Source of the DNA: Hydrangea macrophylla
Taxonomy: Eukaryota > Streptophyta > Magnoliopsida > Cornales > Hydrangeaceae
NCBI GenBank assembly: GCA_033977485.1
Contig: CM066983.1
Location: 111,505,580 to 111,569,579, forward strand
Direction: 5' to 3'
Length of the DNA stretch: 64,000 nt
The position numbers were made by a program, and so were the translations under genes. Shown piece by piece: positions 1 through 10,681 of this stretch (within the stretch, counting starts at the first letter, position 1; every line of letters begins with the position of its first letter). The notes under the pieces were generated by a model, which searched no databases, was not told the DNA's origin, and saw only the letters and a program-made list of their open reading frames with translations.

Positions 1-2070
1 TTGTGTAGCTGTGACAACTAAACAGATTAATAAAGGGCGAAAACCGAAAGGTACTCGCTGATGTCCAGACTAGCTTCATTTTTTGTCAAAAAAAGTGAGC
101 ATTGTTTGGTAAGAAATTAAGTACTTTCTGTATTCGGAACAAGTACTTATAAACTCAGTCACTAATGGTTTGGAATTGACCATGTATTGCCATGATTGAG
201 AATTAAGGAATTTTATTTATTTATTTTTGGTTAGGATCAATTTGTTGGGAGAATGTCTTTATCGGCTTTAGATTTTTGGCTAGTGGTGCAAGTTATGCTG
301 CTGTCTGAGGAAGGGTATATTCAGCTATCTACTATGGGTTGTAAGGATTCCTAAAAGATAAATTCTGCTTCTGTTAATTTTTTGTGATTTAGAAAAGATA
401 ATATATCTATTGCCCACTTTGGGTGGGTCTCTTGGTTTTCCTTACCCAAAAAAAGTGGTGGGTCCTCTCTGCACATTAAGATAAACACAAGTGTCATATT
501 TGTTTTTGTAACTGTATACTTCCAATGTCCTTCAAGTTTTCTTGAGACAAGGGCAAATATGATGCTACATATCTATCCCATATGTTGCATTTACTCGGGT
601 TAATTATGCTAAGAGTCTAGCATAATTAACATATATCCCATAGAGATCTAACTGAGTTGCAGCTTAGTGCTTTTATCACTTTTTCTGCAAGTTCTTTTGA
701 TCTTAAACTTTCTGCGAATTCAAATTCCACGTGACACGCACACACTCACATAGGAGAAATTATTCTCTGTGATTTCCACTTACATATCTGTTATCTTTTT
801 TATAGTGAAAAGTATGCTTGGTACAACTCCCTCGGCCAAATTATTGTGTCGTCCGTGTCCAGACCAGTAAATGGAAGTTGTGACAAAAAACTACCATGAC
901 AGCTTTGACGTGCAGAAAAGAAACAGTTGTATATGCAAGAAAGAAGAGATTAATGGGCTCTGCTATTCTCAAAGACCATATCAGAAAGCAATCTCTTCGC
1001 ACCATACTTGATTGAGACCTTTTGTTGGAAAATGTATTGGTTTTCACAAAGTAATTCATTTATTTAATTCATGATGATAGTATCGCAGGGACTGAGACTA
1101 CTAATGTATGGAACTCTCTTTAGATTATTTTCTGCATACAACATAGAAGTCATTGTGTGCACACAATATTTATAATGTCCCAAGGTAGCCGTTATGAGAG
1201 TTATGCTATCATATTGTAACCTATATGAATATAATGACTCAATAATATTAAATAAACATTTGTAACCACAAGGTCATAAAATGATACTTAATTAAGGACC
1301 CAGAAAATTGTATTAATCACCCAACAAAATTTATGATTGTATTAATATATTTTTATTAAAATTCATAGCAATGCCCCACTTTTAATAAGAATAGATGATA
1401 ATTAAAAATACATAAATCAAACATGTGGATATACAATAATTAGGGCAACATAATACCATGCAATGAGTGTAGGTGTCTTTTCGGACTTGAACCTCACTTA
1501 GTGTTAATTGTCTCCATCTAAAAGGATCATAGTGGACTACACATTGAACTAGACCTTTTGAGCCAGGCTTCAACAAGTCACACACATAGTATGGATGTAA
1601 GATTCACGTTTCGGGTTTGCGCTATTTATGGCCCTGTGCACTATCTTGATTCTCATGGGAGTTTTGGAGGATAGCCTAATCCCCACGGTCGCAGCCTCAC
1701 GACAGTTCCCACTTAGGTGAGTCCTCCAAGTATATGTGACCTATACCTGCAGGAGAATTCCTGCCTCGGGCACATTCAGGGTAATCACTTCCTAAACGTC
1801 ATCACAAAACACAGCACAATGCCTTAGGGATGAGAAGGAGAATTTTGGATCATTATCTCCTCATATAAAGTACTGGAATATAAGTCACGCAGTATGGATG
1901 AGGTTCAATGTGGTAAAAACAATCCATACAAACTTGATATACACAAAACCGACCAAACCGAATCGAACCGATAGATTGGGTCGGTTTGCTTACACCCATA
2001 ACTAGTATTAGGGTGGAATTGGAGTAATGGAATGGAATATACATAAAATTGACAAAAATAAAAATCACAA
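1..2070. other. Intergenic sequence, no gene recognised
   Basis: AT-rich non-coding DNA. The open frames here are short, lack recognisable domains and overlap on both strands, so I call no gene. I see no LTR, TIR or TSD pair. A more GC-balanced block around 1600-1860 looks repeat-derived, but I could not assign it. Confidence 0.6.
600..629. repeat. Short perfect inverted repeat
   Basis: Two perfectly complementary 12-base arms, TTAATTATGCTA and TAGCATAATTAA, are separated by a 6-base loop. The stem is AT-rich. There is no T-run or gene context that would make it a terminator. Confidence 0.7.
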
Positions 2071-2105
2071 TGAATTATGAGGAATTGGAAAAGAATCAAG
2101 GGATG

Positions 2106-2243
2106 CAAATGGAATTATCAAAGTCCTACAAATATTAGAGGAGACCATCACACATGGGAATATGGTAGTAGTCACAAATGGAATTATCAAAGTCCTACAA
2201 ATATTAGAGGAGACCATCACACATGGGATTATGGTAGTAGTCA
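2106..2243 (+). repeat. Two-copy tandem repeat, 69-bp unit
   Basis: The block starting CAAATGGAATTATCAAAG at 2106 recurs almost unchanged at 2175, a period of 69 bp. Because 69 is a multiple of three, the repeat keeps a small frame (2077-2268) open. I see no family similarity and treat that frame as a by-product. The following ~400 bp (to 2644) holds nothing I recognise. Confidence 0.85.
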
Positions 2244-2648
2244 TTGGGAAGGTAAGGTGGTGGCTTAGAAAAGAAGGGAGTGGCTAGGAATGTTGGGTTT
2301 TTGTCCACAAGTATGTGTCCAGTTCAGACACGTTTTGCACTCCTTTTCTATTCATTATCACTGTTTTCGATTGTGTTTAATAAGGGAAAACACATAAGAA
2401 GAAGAGAAGAAAACAACCCATTTGGGCCCATACATGAACTCTCTCTATCTCTATTGTCCCTACAAAGCAGCATTAATAATGCAAATTTTGCAACTTGGTC
2501 TACCATGCTAGATTGCAATTATCAAGGGGACTTTGTTACCCTCCTAACTTTCATTTCCCACCTTCATCTCTGAATCATATATTCTTTCAACTTTGGGAAC
2601 TGTGGTGGTTCTGGATGGTAAATCATGACCATTCTACCCACACCCTAA

Positions 2649-2830
2649 GGCTCTGTTTGGTTTACTAATTTAGAAAAGAAAAAGGAAACGGAAAGAAGAA
2701 CGAGAAAGAAAACTACTTCTCTAATATTTTACACACGTATAAATAACATAAGACATTAAAAACCAAGAAAAGTGTTTTTCTCAGTATTTTCTTTTCCTTT
2801 CCCTCACCGATCCATGAAACAAACAGAGCT
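2649..2830. mobile_element. Tourist-like MITE candidate
   Basis: The left end GGCTCTGTTTGGTTT and right end AAACAAACAGAGCTTT are near-complementary and flank a purine-rich then pyrimidine-rich interior that can fold back. The left flank is TAA, as for PIF/Harbinger elements, but the right flank does not match it. The family call is therefore tentative. Confidence 0.45.
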
Positions 2831-3026
2831 TTCACAGATACTATTGTGTGAGTACTTAGACATCCTTAATCATGTTCATTGGTTGCCCAAAATTCATGTG
2901 GAGTACACGTGACACTGTGATCTTGACTATGCACTATAGCATGTTTCCTCCTATGTGTGAAGGTTAGCATTGATCAAGATTCAATTGGCCTTCTGGGGAG
3001 AAAATCTTGTGCAGTAGCACTAATCT

Positions 3027-3050
3027 TGTGTGTGTGTGTGTGTGTGTGTG
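3027..3050. repeat. (TG)n microsatellite
   Basis: About twelve uninterrupted TG units. Confidence 0.95.
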
Positions 3051-3077
3051 TTTGTTGTGGTGAGATGATATGTGAAT

Positions 3078-3177
3078 TAATAATGCTAGGCTTCCCAAAT
3101 TAGAATCCCAAATATGGTTCCGAAATGCTTTAACAGTTGTACCACATGCCACAAATTTGGGAAGCATAGCATCACTC
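3078..3177. mobile_element. MITE, GAGTAATGCTATGCTTCCC family, copy 1 (short)
   Basis: The left end TAATAATGCTAGGCTTCCCA pairs with the right end TTTGGGAAGCATAGCATCAC. Flanking 9-mers tatgtgaat (3069-3077) and ggtgtgaat (3178-3186) agree at 7 of 9 positions, consistent with a Mutator-type 9-bp duplication. Further copies lie at about 19706, 35960 and 52041. This one is internally shortened to 100 bp. Confidence 0.75.
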
Positions 3178-3199
3178 GGTGTGAATTGTGGAGGTAGAG

Positions 3200-3970
3200 T
3201 AGGGGTGGCTTTCGGCCCGTTAGCTAACTCGGCCCACCCAGCCTGACCCTAATTTTATAGGGCTTGGGCAAAGAAGTTGGCCTGTAGGGCTGGGCCTGGC
3301 TAGTGTTTGAAGCCCGATTAACGAGCTAGGCTTGGGCATGATAGATAAGGCACGCTTAGGCCCGCCCGGGTAGTAATAGAATATATATATATGTATATAT
3401 AAATATGTATATATATACAAATTTTGTTTTACTGGGTAATATAAATGAAAACCTAGCCGCCCTTTAGAGTCTTAAGTTATGAGCATGAATGTTATTTGGC
3501 TTTGGCTTATGTCCACTTGAAGTGCTGCTACTGTGTTGGGCAATAATGATGTGGTAGTGTTGCATTTAATGGAATGTTGGGTCTCTCGTGATGCCTTTTT
3601 TTTAGTGTTTAACTACTAGTTATGTTTTTTTTTTTGGCTAAGAATTACTAGTTATGTTTTACTCTAATATAATATAAACTAGATTTGGACTCAAAGTGGT
3701 TGTATTATCAGTGGTTTTGTATGTTTATTTCAATAAATTGTTGTTGGACACAATGCAGTATATACAAATTTTTTGCCTTGCTGGGCTGGGGGCGGACTTT
3801 GAGATTTTATCATGGGATAGGCTTTGGGTAGCCATGTTGAGGCTCGATGCAGGTCGAGCCGAGCTTGGGCAAAAATAAATACTCTTAGTGTCTAGTGCAA
3901 GCCCCCGCCCGAGTTCGGCCTGGCCCGACCCATGGTCAGCCCGGCCCCACCCGGCTCATGGCCAGCCCTA
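3200..3970. mobile_element. Non-autonomous hAT-like element
   Basis: The ends TAGGGGTGGC and GCCAGCCCTA are inverted with one mismatch. The GC-rich subterminal parts (GGCCCG, GCCCGG) are roughly complementary. The flanking 8-mers aggtagag (3192-3199) and gggtagag (3971-3978) match at 7 of 8, typical of a hAT duplication. The interior is AT-rich with a TA microsatellite near 3380-3410 and no transposase. Confidence 0.75.
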
Positions 3971-3979
3971 GGGTAGAGG

Positions 3980-4245
3980 TAGGGGTGGCAAAACCCATCC
4001 AAACGCGTGCAGTTCTGTACTCAAAAAATGGCTAGAGGTCGACTTATTTGTACACACAGGTTAAAAATGGGTAGTAAAAATGAAACTCATTATTTTTGCG
4101 AGTTCTTGCGGGTGAGATATGGGTACCCGGCGGATTCAAACGAAAAATTTCACATTAGTCAGACACTCAGAGTGCTGGCAAATGGGCATGTTGGGTTGGG
4201 TTTGGGCGGGTGAGATGCGAGTTGGGTAATAAATGGGTTCAGCCC
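3980..4245. mobile_element. Second TAGGGGTGG element fragment
   Basis: A second copy of the TAGGGGTGGCAAAACCC terminus begins at 3980, right after the element ending at 3970. The following sequence has the GGGTTGGGTTTGGGCGGG composition usual in this repeat class. I could not find a matching right end, so the end coordinate is a guess. Confidence 0.45.
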
Positions 4246-4559
4246 AAACTTTTTCCTCTCTCTAGTTTCTTAACTACACCCACAAAACATGAATCTCGCT
4301 CTCTCTACTTGCTTTGCCAACTAAACCCACAGGAACATGAAAAAACAAAAAAGGCAAATGCGATCAGTAGCGATCGAATTAAAAAAAAAAAAAACATTAC
4401 TTTTCTCTATTTTTTGATTCTTCGTCAACTAAAACCCGATACAGAGAGAAAAAAAAGAATTTTGAAAAAAATCATATATTGTAATATATACATACACACA
4501 CTAGAGCCAACATAGAATAAAAAAACAGAGTAAAAATTTTGAGTTATTGTGCTCTGAGA

Positions 4560-5045
4560 ACTTCAATTTATGTATATATATATGTATATATACACACACA
4601 AGAGAGCCACACAACATTTAGCCAAAATCTATATCCACAACATATATATATATATATATATATGTATAAGGACTCCCTCATTTTATAAAATGCATACCCC
4701 TCATTTTATATGAACACACACTTGAGCATATAATTTAAACATATATGCATATATATATACAGTTATACACAGACACAATATAAGTTAACGTATATATATA
4801 CACATGAGCATAAAAGTGGATATATGCACGCATATACATATGTATATGTAGGAAGATGATCTAAAAAAGTGAATTGGGTTGAGTGAACTTATCCAGTAAA
4901 CTAGATTTTAAGTCTAAAAGAAACCGCGGGTCATCGGGAGCGCGAGTCAACGGGGCAGCTCGCGAGTTCTTTTAGACTTAAAAATCCAATTCACTGAGTA
5001 AGTTTACTTTAAATCCTCTCCTTGTATATGTATACATATATGTGT
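4560..5045. repeat. AT/TATG-rich microsatellites with an inverted repeat
   Basis: Runs of TA, ATATGT and CACA units dominate 4560-4860 and 5024-5045. Between them, 4905-4985 contains an imperfect inverted repeat whose arms share TTTAAGTCTAAAAGAA and whose loop is unusually GC-rich. It may be a MITE remnant, but no TSD was found. Confidence 0.6.
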
Positions 5046-5600
5046 GTGATTGTGAAAGAGAGAGACCATAGAAGAGTTAAGACCATCTCCAACAAAGAAG
5101 GCAACTCCTTGCAGCAACTCAATTTGGCATGCCATGTCAACAATTCAAGCTCCAACAGAGAAGGCAAACAGTCGCAGCGAACTTGCTGCCCCACTCATCC
5201 AAGGCAATCTTGCTGCGGTTGATTGTTGCAGCAAAGCAATATTTTTAGAAATAAAAAAAAAGAATCTCAGACAATCAAATCTCAATTCCAATTCCACCCT
5301 TTACAAATTAATTTCACCAAAACTTCAATTAATCAAAGAAATGTAAAGATTTCACAAAGACTCCAATTTTCACCAACCCAGTCACCATCACCGCCGCTCC
5401 TTCCAACCACACCATCGAAGCCGCCGCAGAACCCAACCCTTGATGCGACCAAACCCCACCACAAACTCCATGCCACAAACGAGCCCACCACTACCAATAG
5501 CTCACATAAAATTTGAGAGAAAAACATAGGGTAGAAGGAATTTTTGAGAGAGAGAAAGTGATTGGGAATGATCTGGGTGGGTTTTGGAGAGAGAGAGAGA

Positions 5601-5623
5601 GGGGGGGGGGGGGGGGGGGGGGG
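5601..5623 (+). repeat. Poly-G tract (23 G)
   Basis: Twenty-three consecutive G follow a GA microsatellite. C tracts of 25 (22822-22846) and 28 (46026-46053) occur elsewhere in the window. The bases around it (5095-5880) look like mixed repeat DNA with no supported gene. Confidence 0.9.
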
Positions 5624-5892
5624 AGGTGTTTTGTTTGAGAATTTTGTTCCAACAGTCATAAAATAAAATTTGAGGAGTATTGGGTTTCGTAGAGGGGGAG
5701 GGAGGCGGTGTGAGTGGATTGGAGGTAGATTGTGGAGAAAATTGGAAAAGTGGAGTTGGGAAAGTGAAAAATTAGGAAAGTAAGTACATAAGTAATATAT
5801 AAAAAAAAATTTGGTGCACATCGTTGGAGTTCAAAAAAAAATTCCAAGACAACTTTGCTTTTTGCGCAATGACTGTTTTGATATAAAAAATT

Positions 5893-6297
5893 GGGGAAAG
5901 TACCTTTTACCTCCCCGTGGTTATACTCATTTTCTCATAACCCCCTGTGGTTCATTTTGTAACACTTAACCCCTTGTACTACAGACTAAAGTGAGACTGT
6001 TAACTTTTCTAACGGAAAAAAAGGAAATGACGTTAATACCCCCAAGCCCCTATACATACTCTTTAGGGAAAAATACATTTTACCCCCTATGGTTACACCC
6101 ATGTTCTCATAATCCCTGTGGTTCATTTTTGTAACACTTAACCCCCTGTACTAATGACTGAAGTGGGATTGCCGTTAGAAAAGTTAACAGCCTCACTTTA
6201 ATCCGTAGTACAAGAGGATTAAGTGTTACAAGATGAACCACAATGAGTTATGAAAAAATAAGTATAACCAAAGGGGATAAAATGTATTTTCCCCTAA
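5893..6297. mobile_element. Foldback element with long imperfect TIRs
   Basis: The left arm (TTTTACCTCCCCGTGGTTAT onward to TTAACTTTTCTAACGG near 6015) is the inverse of 6172-6297 at most positions over ~120 bp, with shared blocks such as CACTTAA and GTTAACTTTTCTAACGG. A third, direct copy of the left part lies at 6066-6170. No transposase is present. The element at 46020-46475 carries the same arm motifs. The exact ends and TSD are not resolved. Confidence 0.65.
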
Positions 6298-6480
6298 AAA
6301 ATTTGACTCGAGACAAATTCAATCCGATGGGTAGTGGGGCACCCTCTGCCGGCCCGTTGAAAAGACGGATTTCAAATTATTAACCCGGTGTGACCTCGAA
6401 AAATAGTCAACCCGCACCCATTTATTTGCGGACAGATTGGGCGGGTTGATGGATATGGGTGAAAATTGCCCGGCATTCTC

Positions 6481-6952
6481 TCTCTCTTCGATGATTCGAT
6501 TGAATCGATTCCTTCTCTTCGTCTTCTGACTTCTCTTTAACGAAACCCTGGATCTCTCTCTCCATCACACGATCGAGTCACAGTCTCAGTGAAACCCTAG
6601 ATCTGGCATATGGGTGATTTGAATCGGATTCATCGGCAAAGCTGATTCAAGGTCAACTTCTGAGCGAAACCCTAGACCACAGACTTTGGACAGATTCATC
6701 GGCAAATCGAATTTTTCGTACTCTTCACGTAGACTTTGGAGTACTTTGGACAGATCAACAAGAGGCAAATCAAGTTCATCCTAGGCTTCCTAATTTCAAG
6801 GTACTATTTATTTTGATACTTATTCTTATCTATGTTATGGCTGAAATTTCCATTTTATTAATTTCTCTGTGTAGCTATTTGATACTTAATTATCCAATTT
6901 ATTCATAAAACAAATATTTAATTTGAACAATGAAAAAAGACAATTGAAAAGA
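6481..6952 (+). other. Probable 5' UTR with intron and uORF
   Basis: A CT-rich leader (from ~6481) precedes a candidate intron at 6801-6874. The donor is AAG|GTACTA. The acceptor is GTGTAG after a T-rich tract. A five-codon upstream ORF (6930-6947, ATG to TGA) ends 5 nt before the chosen PPR start. A similar short uORF is preserved in the inverted copy. The splice sites are read by eye and not confirmed by transcripts. Confidence 0.4.
6543..6675 (+). promoter_or_regulatory. Three telo-box-like motifs upstream of the PPR gene
   Basis: AAACCCT occurs at 6543-6549 and AAACCCTAG at 6592-6600 and 6667-6675, within a CT-rich leader-like stretch. Telo-box motifs (AAACCCTA) near plant transcription starts are typical of genes for translation and organelle biogenesis, which suits a PPR gene. 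That they act here is inference. Confidence 0.5.
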
Positions 6953-8974
6953 ATGAGGTTCGCAAAGCCTTTACAGGCCAACGGCTATATTGGTGAAGCC
7001 CTCCACAAGCTCAATGGACTGGACTACGCCTCCTATGGCCGTCTCATCCAACACTGCTCCGACCACCGCCTCCTTCGCCAAGCCAAGCAGCTTCACGCCC
7101 GCCTCGTCCTCTCTGCAGTCGTTCTCAACAACTACCTCGCTTCAAAGCTCATCAATTTCTACTCCAAATCAATTCACCTCCGTGAAGCCCACTTGGTGTT
7201 CGATCAAATTCCCAACAAAAACACATTCTCTTGGAACGCCCTTCTCACTGGGTACTCATCTCACAATATGCACGTTGAAACACTTAAGCTATTCTCATCC
7301 TTTTTATCTTTGTCATCGTCGTCTGCAAACCCCGATAATTTTACTCTTACATCCGTGTTAAAGTCATTACCATATTTGTATCCGGACTCGAGATTTGCTA
7401 GGATGGTTCATTGTTTTGTTGTTGGAAGTGGGTTTGATTCGGATATCTTTGTCGTGAATGCCTTGGTTACTTGCTACTCGAGGTGTGATGATATTGCTCT
7501 GGCGAGAACTTTGTTTGATACCATGACTGAGAGAGATATTGTGTCGTGGAATTCGATGATTGCTGGGTATTCTCAGGGTGGGTTTTATGAAGACTGCAAG
7601 AGATTGTACAAGGAAATGTTGGTTTTGGAAGATTTAAGACCAAATGAGGTTACAATAGTCAGTGTCTTGCAAGCGTGTGCTCAGTCAAATGATCTTGTTT
7701 TTGGAATGGAAGTTCATCAATTTGTTATTGAAAGCAAAATTGAAATGGATCTTTCAGTTTGTAATTCAATTATCACGTTATATGCCAAATGCGGTAGCTT
7801 GGATTATGCCAGGGAACTGTTGGACGAGATGAGTGACAAAGATGAAATAACTTATGGTGCCATTATATCTGGCTATATGGTTCATGGGTTTGTTGACAAA
7901 GCTATGAATCTTTTCCGAGAAATGAAAAGGTTGGGATTAAGTACATGGAATGCTGTGATATCAGGAATGGTTCAGAACGATCGACATGAGGGAATTCTGG
8001 AATTAGTTCATGAGATGCAGGCGTTTGGTTTTAGGCCAAATGCAGTGACACTTTCTAGCATTTTGCCTTCGATTACATGTTTTTCAAATTTGAGAGGAGG
8101 GAAAGAAATACATGCATATGCTGTTAGAAACAATTTTGATAGGAATGCATATGTAGCAACTGCCATTATTGATATGTACGGAAAATTGGGTTTTCTTCAG
8201 GGGACACACACAGTTTTTGATCAATCAGAAGATAGGAGTGTGATTGTTTGGACATCTATAATCTCATCATATGCAGCCCACGGAGATGCTAATGCAGCAC
8301 TTAGTCTTTTTGATAGTATGCTAAACAGTGGGACCCGCCCTGACCCTGTTACGTTCACAGCTGTCCTAGCAGCTTGTGCTCATTCTGGAGCAGTAGATAA
8401 AGCTTGGGAGATCTTCAATGCCACTTTTCCAAAATTTGAAATTAAGCCATTGGTTGAGCACTATGCATGTATGGTAGGAGTTCTAAGCCGAGCAGGAAAG
8501 CTATCTGAAGCAGCAGAATTCATTTCCAAAATGCCGATAGAACCAAGTGCCAAGGTTTGGGGGGCATTGCTTAATGGAGCTGCGGTTTCTGGTGATGTTG
8601 AACTCGGGAAGTTTGTGTGTAACCGTTTGTTTGAGATTGAGCCAGAAAACACGGGAAATTATATCATTATGGCAAATTTATTTTCGCGAGCTGGTAGATG
8701 GGAGGAAGCTGAAAAGATTAGGGAAAAGATGAAGAATATTGGGTTGAAGAAAATTCCCGGTAGTAGCTGGATTGAAACTAGTGGAGGGTTACAAAGTTTT
8801 ATAGCCAAAGATGTATCGAGTGAAAAAAGTGAAGAAATATATGGGATGTTAGACAGATTGCTGGAGTTGATGAGAGAAGAAGGGTATGTTTTCAATGATG
8901 AATTTGATGAGGAAAGCATTTGTGATTCAACAGCAAATCAACAAATTGATGGTTTTTTCGCAAACAAGGAATAA
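6953..8974 (+). CDS. PPR protein, PLS class with E-type C-terminus (At2g37310-like)
   Basis: Predicted 673-residue protein without introns, typical of plant PPR genes. It contains tandem ~31-36-residue repeats of the P, L and S kinds (for example ERDIVSWNSMIAGYSQGG, VWTSIISSYAAHGDANAALS). The last ~140 residues form an E/E+-type domain (WGALLNGAAVSGD, then EPENTGNYIIMANLFSRAGR, then a GSSWIE block), with no DYW domain. Proteins of this class bind organellar RNA, one repeat per base, and mostly act in C-to-U editing, recruiting a DYW-type deaminase in trans. From memory the closest Arabidopsis protein is At2g37310. I chose the ATG at 6953: the frame extends up to a TTG at 6923 but has no earlier ATG, and the duplicated copy keeps this ATG. 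The frame is intact to TAA at 8972-8974. A partial inverted copy lies 0.2 kb downstream. The compartment is not clear from the N-terminus. Confidence 0.93.
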   Translation: MRFAKPLQANGYIGEALHKLNGLDYASYGRLIQHCSDHRLLRQAKQLHARLVLSAVVLNNYLASKLINFYSKSIHLREAHLVFDQIPNKNTFSWNALLTGYSSHNMHVETLKLFSSFLSLSSSSANPDNFTLTSVLKSLPYLYPDSRFARMVHCFVVGSGFDSDIFVVNALVTCYSRCDDIALARTLFDTMTERDIVSWNSMIAGYSQGGFYEDCKRLYKEMLVLEDLRPNEVTIVSVLQACAQSNDLVFGMEVHQFVIESKIEMDLSVCNSIITLYAKCGSLDYARELLDEMSDKDEITYGAIISGYMVHGFVDKAMNLFREMKRLGLSTWNAVISGMVQNDRHEGILELVHEMQAFGFRPNAVTLSSILPSITCFSNLRGGKEIHAYAVRNNFDRNAYVATAIIDMYGKLGFLQGTHTVFDQSEDRSVIVWTSIISSYAAHGDANAALSLFDSMLNSGTRPDPVTFTAVLAACAHSGAVDKAWEIFNATFPKFEIKPLVEHYACMVGVLSRAGKLSEAAEFISKMPIEPSAKVWGALLNGAAVSGDVELGKFVCNRLFEIEPENTGNYIIMANLFSRAGRWEEAEKIREKMKNIGLKKIPGSSWIETSGGLQSFIAKDVSSEKSEEIYGMLDRLLELMREEGYVFNDEFDEESICDSTANQQIDGFFANKE

Positions 8975-9190
8975 TTCAGATTTCCACAACCCAAATACAA
9001 GGGCCTTTTTGACTCACATTATCAGGATATTTAGAACAAAAATCAACGGACTCTGTGCCATGTCACTTTGAATTTGCTTCACCCCACTAGAGACGTTTGA
9101 ATTTTTATTCATCAGGGATCACATCAACTAGTATACAGGTAAATATAAAAGAGGTTTTAATTATTTTAACTGTTTGATTAACAGCAAATG

Positions 9191-10400
9191 CAATTGCTAC
9201 ATATGTATTCCTATCAAATTTGTTTCTAATAGCATATGCATGTATTTCTTTCCCTCCTTTCAGATTTGAAAAACATGTAATCGAAGGCAAAATGGTAGGA
9301 AGTGTCACTGCGTTTGGCCAAAAACCGAACTCCTGCATCTCATGAACTAATTCCAGAATTCCCTCATGCTGGTTGTTCTGAACCATTCCTAATATCACAG
9401 CATTCCATGTACTCAATCCTGACCTTTTCATTTCTTGGAAAAGATTCATAGCTTTGTCAACAAACCCATGAACCATATAGCCAGAAATAATGCCACCATA
9501 AGTTATTTTGTCTTTGTCACCATCTCGCCCAACAGTTCCCTAGCATAATCCAAGCTACCACATTTGGCATATAACGTGATAATTGAATTACAAACTGAAA
9601 GATCCATTTCAATTTTGTTTTCAACACGTTTGCAAAACACTGACTGCTGTAACCTCATTTGGTCTTAAATCTTCCAAACCCAACATTTCCCTATACAATC
9701 TCTCGCAATCTTCATAAAACCCACCTTGAGAATACCCAGCAATCATCGAATTCCACAATACAATATCTCTCTCGTTCATGGTATGAAACAAAGTTCTCGC
9801 CAAAGCAATATCATCACACCTCGAGTAGCAAGTAACCAAAGCATTCACAACATAGATATCCAAATCAAACCCACTTCCAACAACAAAACAATGAACCATC
9901 TTAGCAAATCTCGAGTCCGGATACAAATATGGCAACAACTTTAACACGGATGTAACTATGTAAGAGTAAAATTATTGGGATTTGCTGACGACGATGACAA
10001 AGATAAAAAGGATGAGAATAGTTTAAATGTTTCAACGTGCATATTGTGAGATGAGTACCCATTGAAAATGGCGTTCCAAGAGGATGTGTTTTTGTTGGGA
10101 ATTTGATCGAACACTTGGTGGGCTTCGCGGAGGTGAATTAATTTGGAGTAGAAATTGATGAGCTTTGAAGTGAGGTCTTTGTTGAGAACGACCGCAGAGA
10201 GGACGAGGTGGGCGTGAAGCTACTTGGTTTGGCAGAGGAGGCGGTGGTCGGAGCTTGTTGGATGAGACGGCCATAGGAGGCGTAGTCCAGTCCATTGAGC
10301 TTGTGGAGGGCTTCACCGATATAGCCATTGGCGTTTAAAAGCTTTATGAACCTCATTCATTTCAATTGTGTCTTGTTTTCATTGTTCAAATTAAATATTT
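9191..10400 (-). pseudogene. Inverted partial copy of the PPR gene
   Basis: Read on the minus strand, 10356 downward repeats the PPR gene from its ATG (MRF..KLLNANGYIGEALHK) to about its codon 404 (NTYVAIA near 9191). Similarity also runs upstream of the ATG into the leader to about 10400. The copy is broken. A one-base deletion shifts the frame soon after GRLIQ. An inserted ACATAGTT-type duplication interrupts it near 9955. About 70 bp of the original (around its codons 240-265) is missing near 9625. The 3' half with the E domain is absent. The downstream end is unrelated AT-rich sequence. It is tail-to-tail with the intact gene, so the two form a long imperfect inverted repeat with a ~1-kb spacer. 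A segmental duplication rather than retroposition is suggested by the inclusion of upstream flank and lack of a poly-A tail. Confidence 0.93.
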
Positions 10401-10681
10401 GGATCACAGATGGTCACGAGTTTATGTTTTCACCTTGTCTGGTGATACTCCTATGTTAATGTCGTCAGTTTCTTGCCTTGTTTCTGTTTTCTTTATTTTT
10501 GCATTGGAGAAGTTAATAGTGAAAAGAATTCATATGCTTGCTGATCATTTGTAATATTATTGTTGAGATATGTTAAGCTTATTTTAAAGCCTTACTCTTG
10601 TCACAGATAACTAAAATCATTCGCTTTACATGTGCAGATTAAACTCTTTTTGCATATGCTTAATGAGAAAAACAGGTAGAT

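Noticed and set aside
2077..2268. 63-codon frame containing a duplicated 23-residue block
   Set aside because: The frame is explained by a 69-bp tandem DNA duplication. There is no similarity, signal or gene context.
5333..5821. 162-codon minus-strand frame with proline run
   Set aside because: Produced by the poly-G tract and GA microsatellite; no domain, and composition follows the repeats.
6923..6952. TTG start extending the PPR protein by 10 residues
   Set aside because: Plant initiation at TTG is very unlikely here. The ATG at 6953 is preserved in the duplicate and fits the family N-terminus.
10366..10554. 62-codon frame between the PPR copy and the PTM/DIR17-like gene
   Set aside because: No similarity. 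It overlaps the leader of the inverted copy and likely promoter or leader sequence of the next gene.
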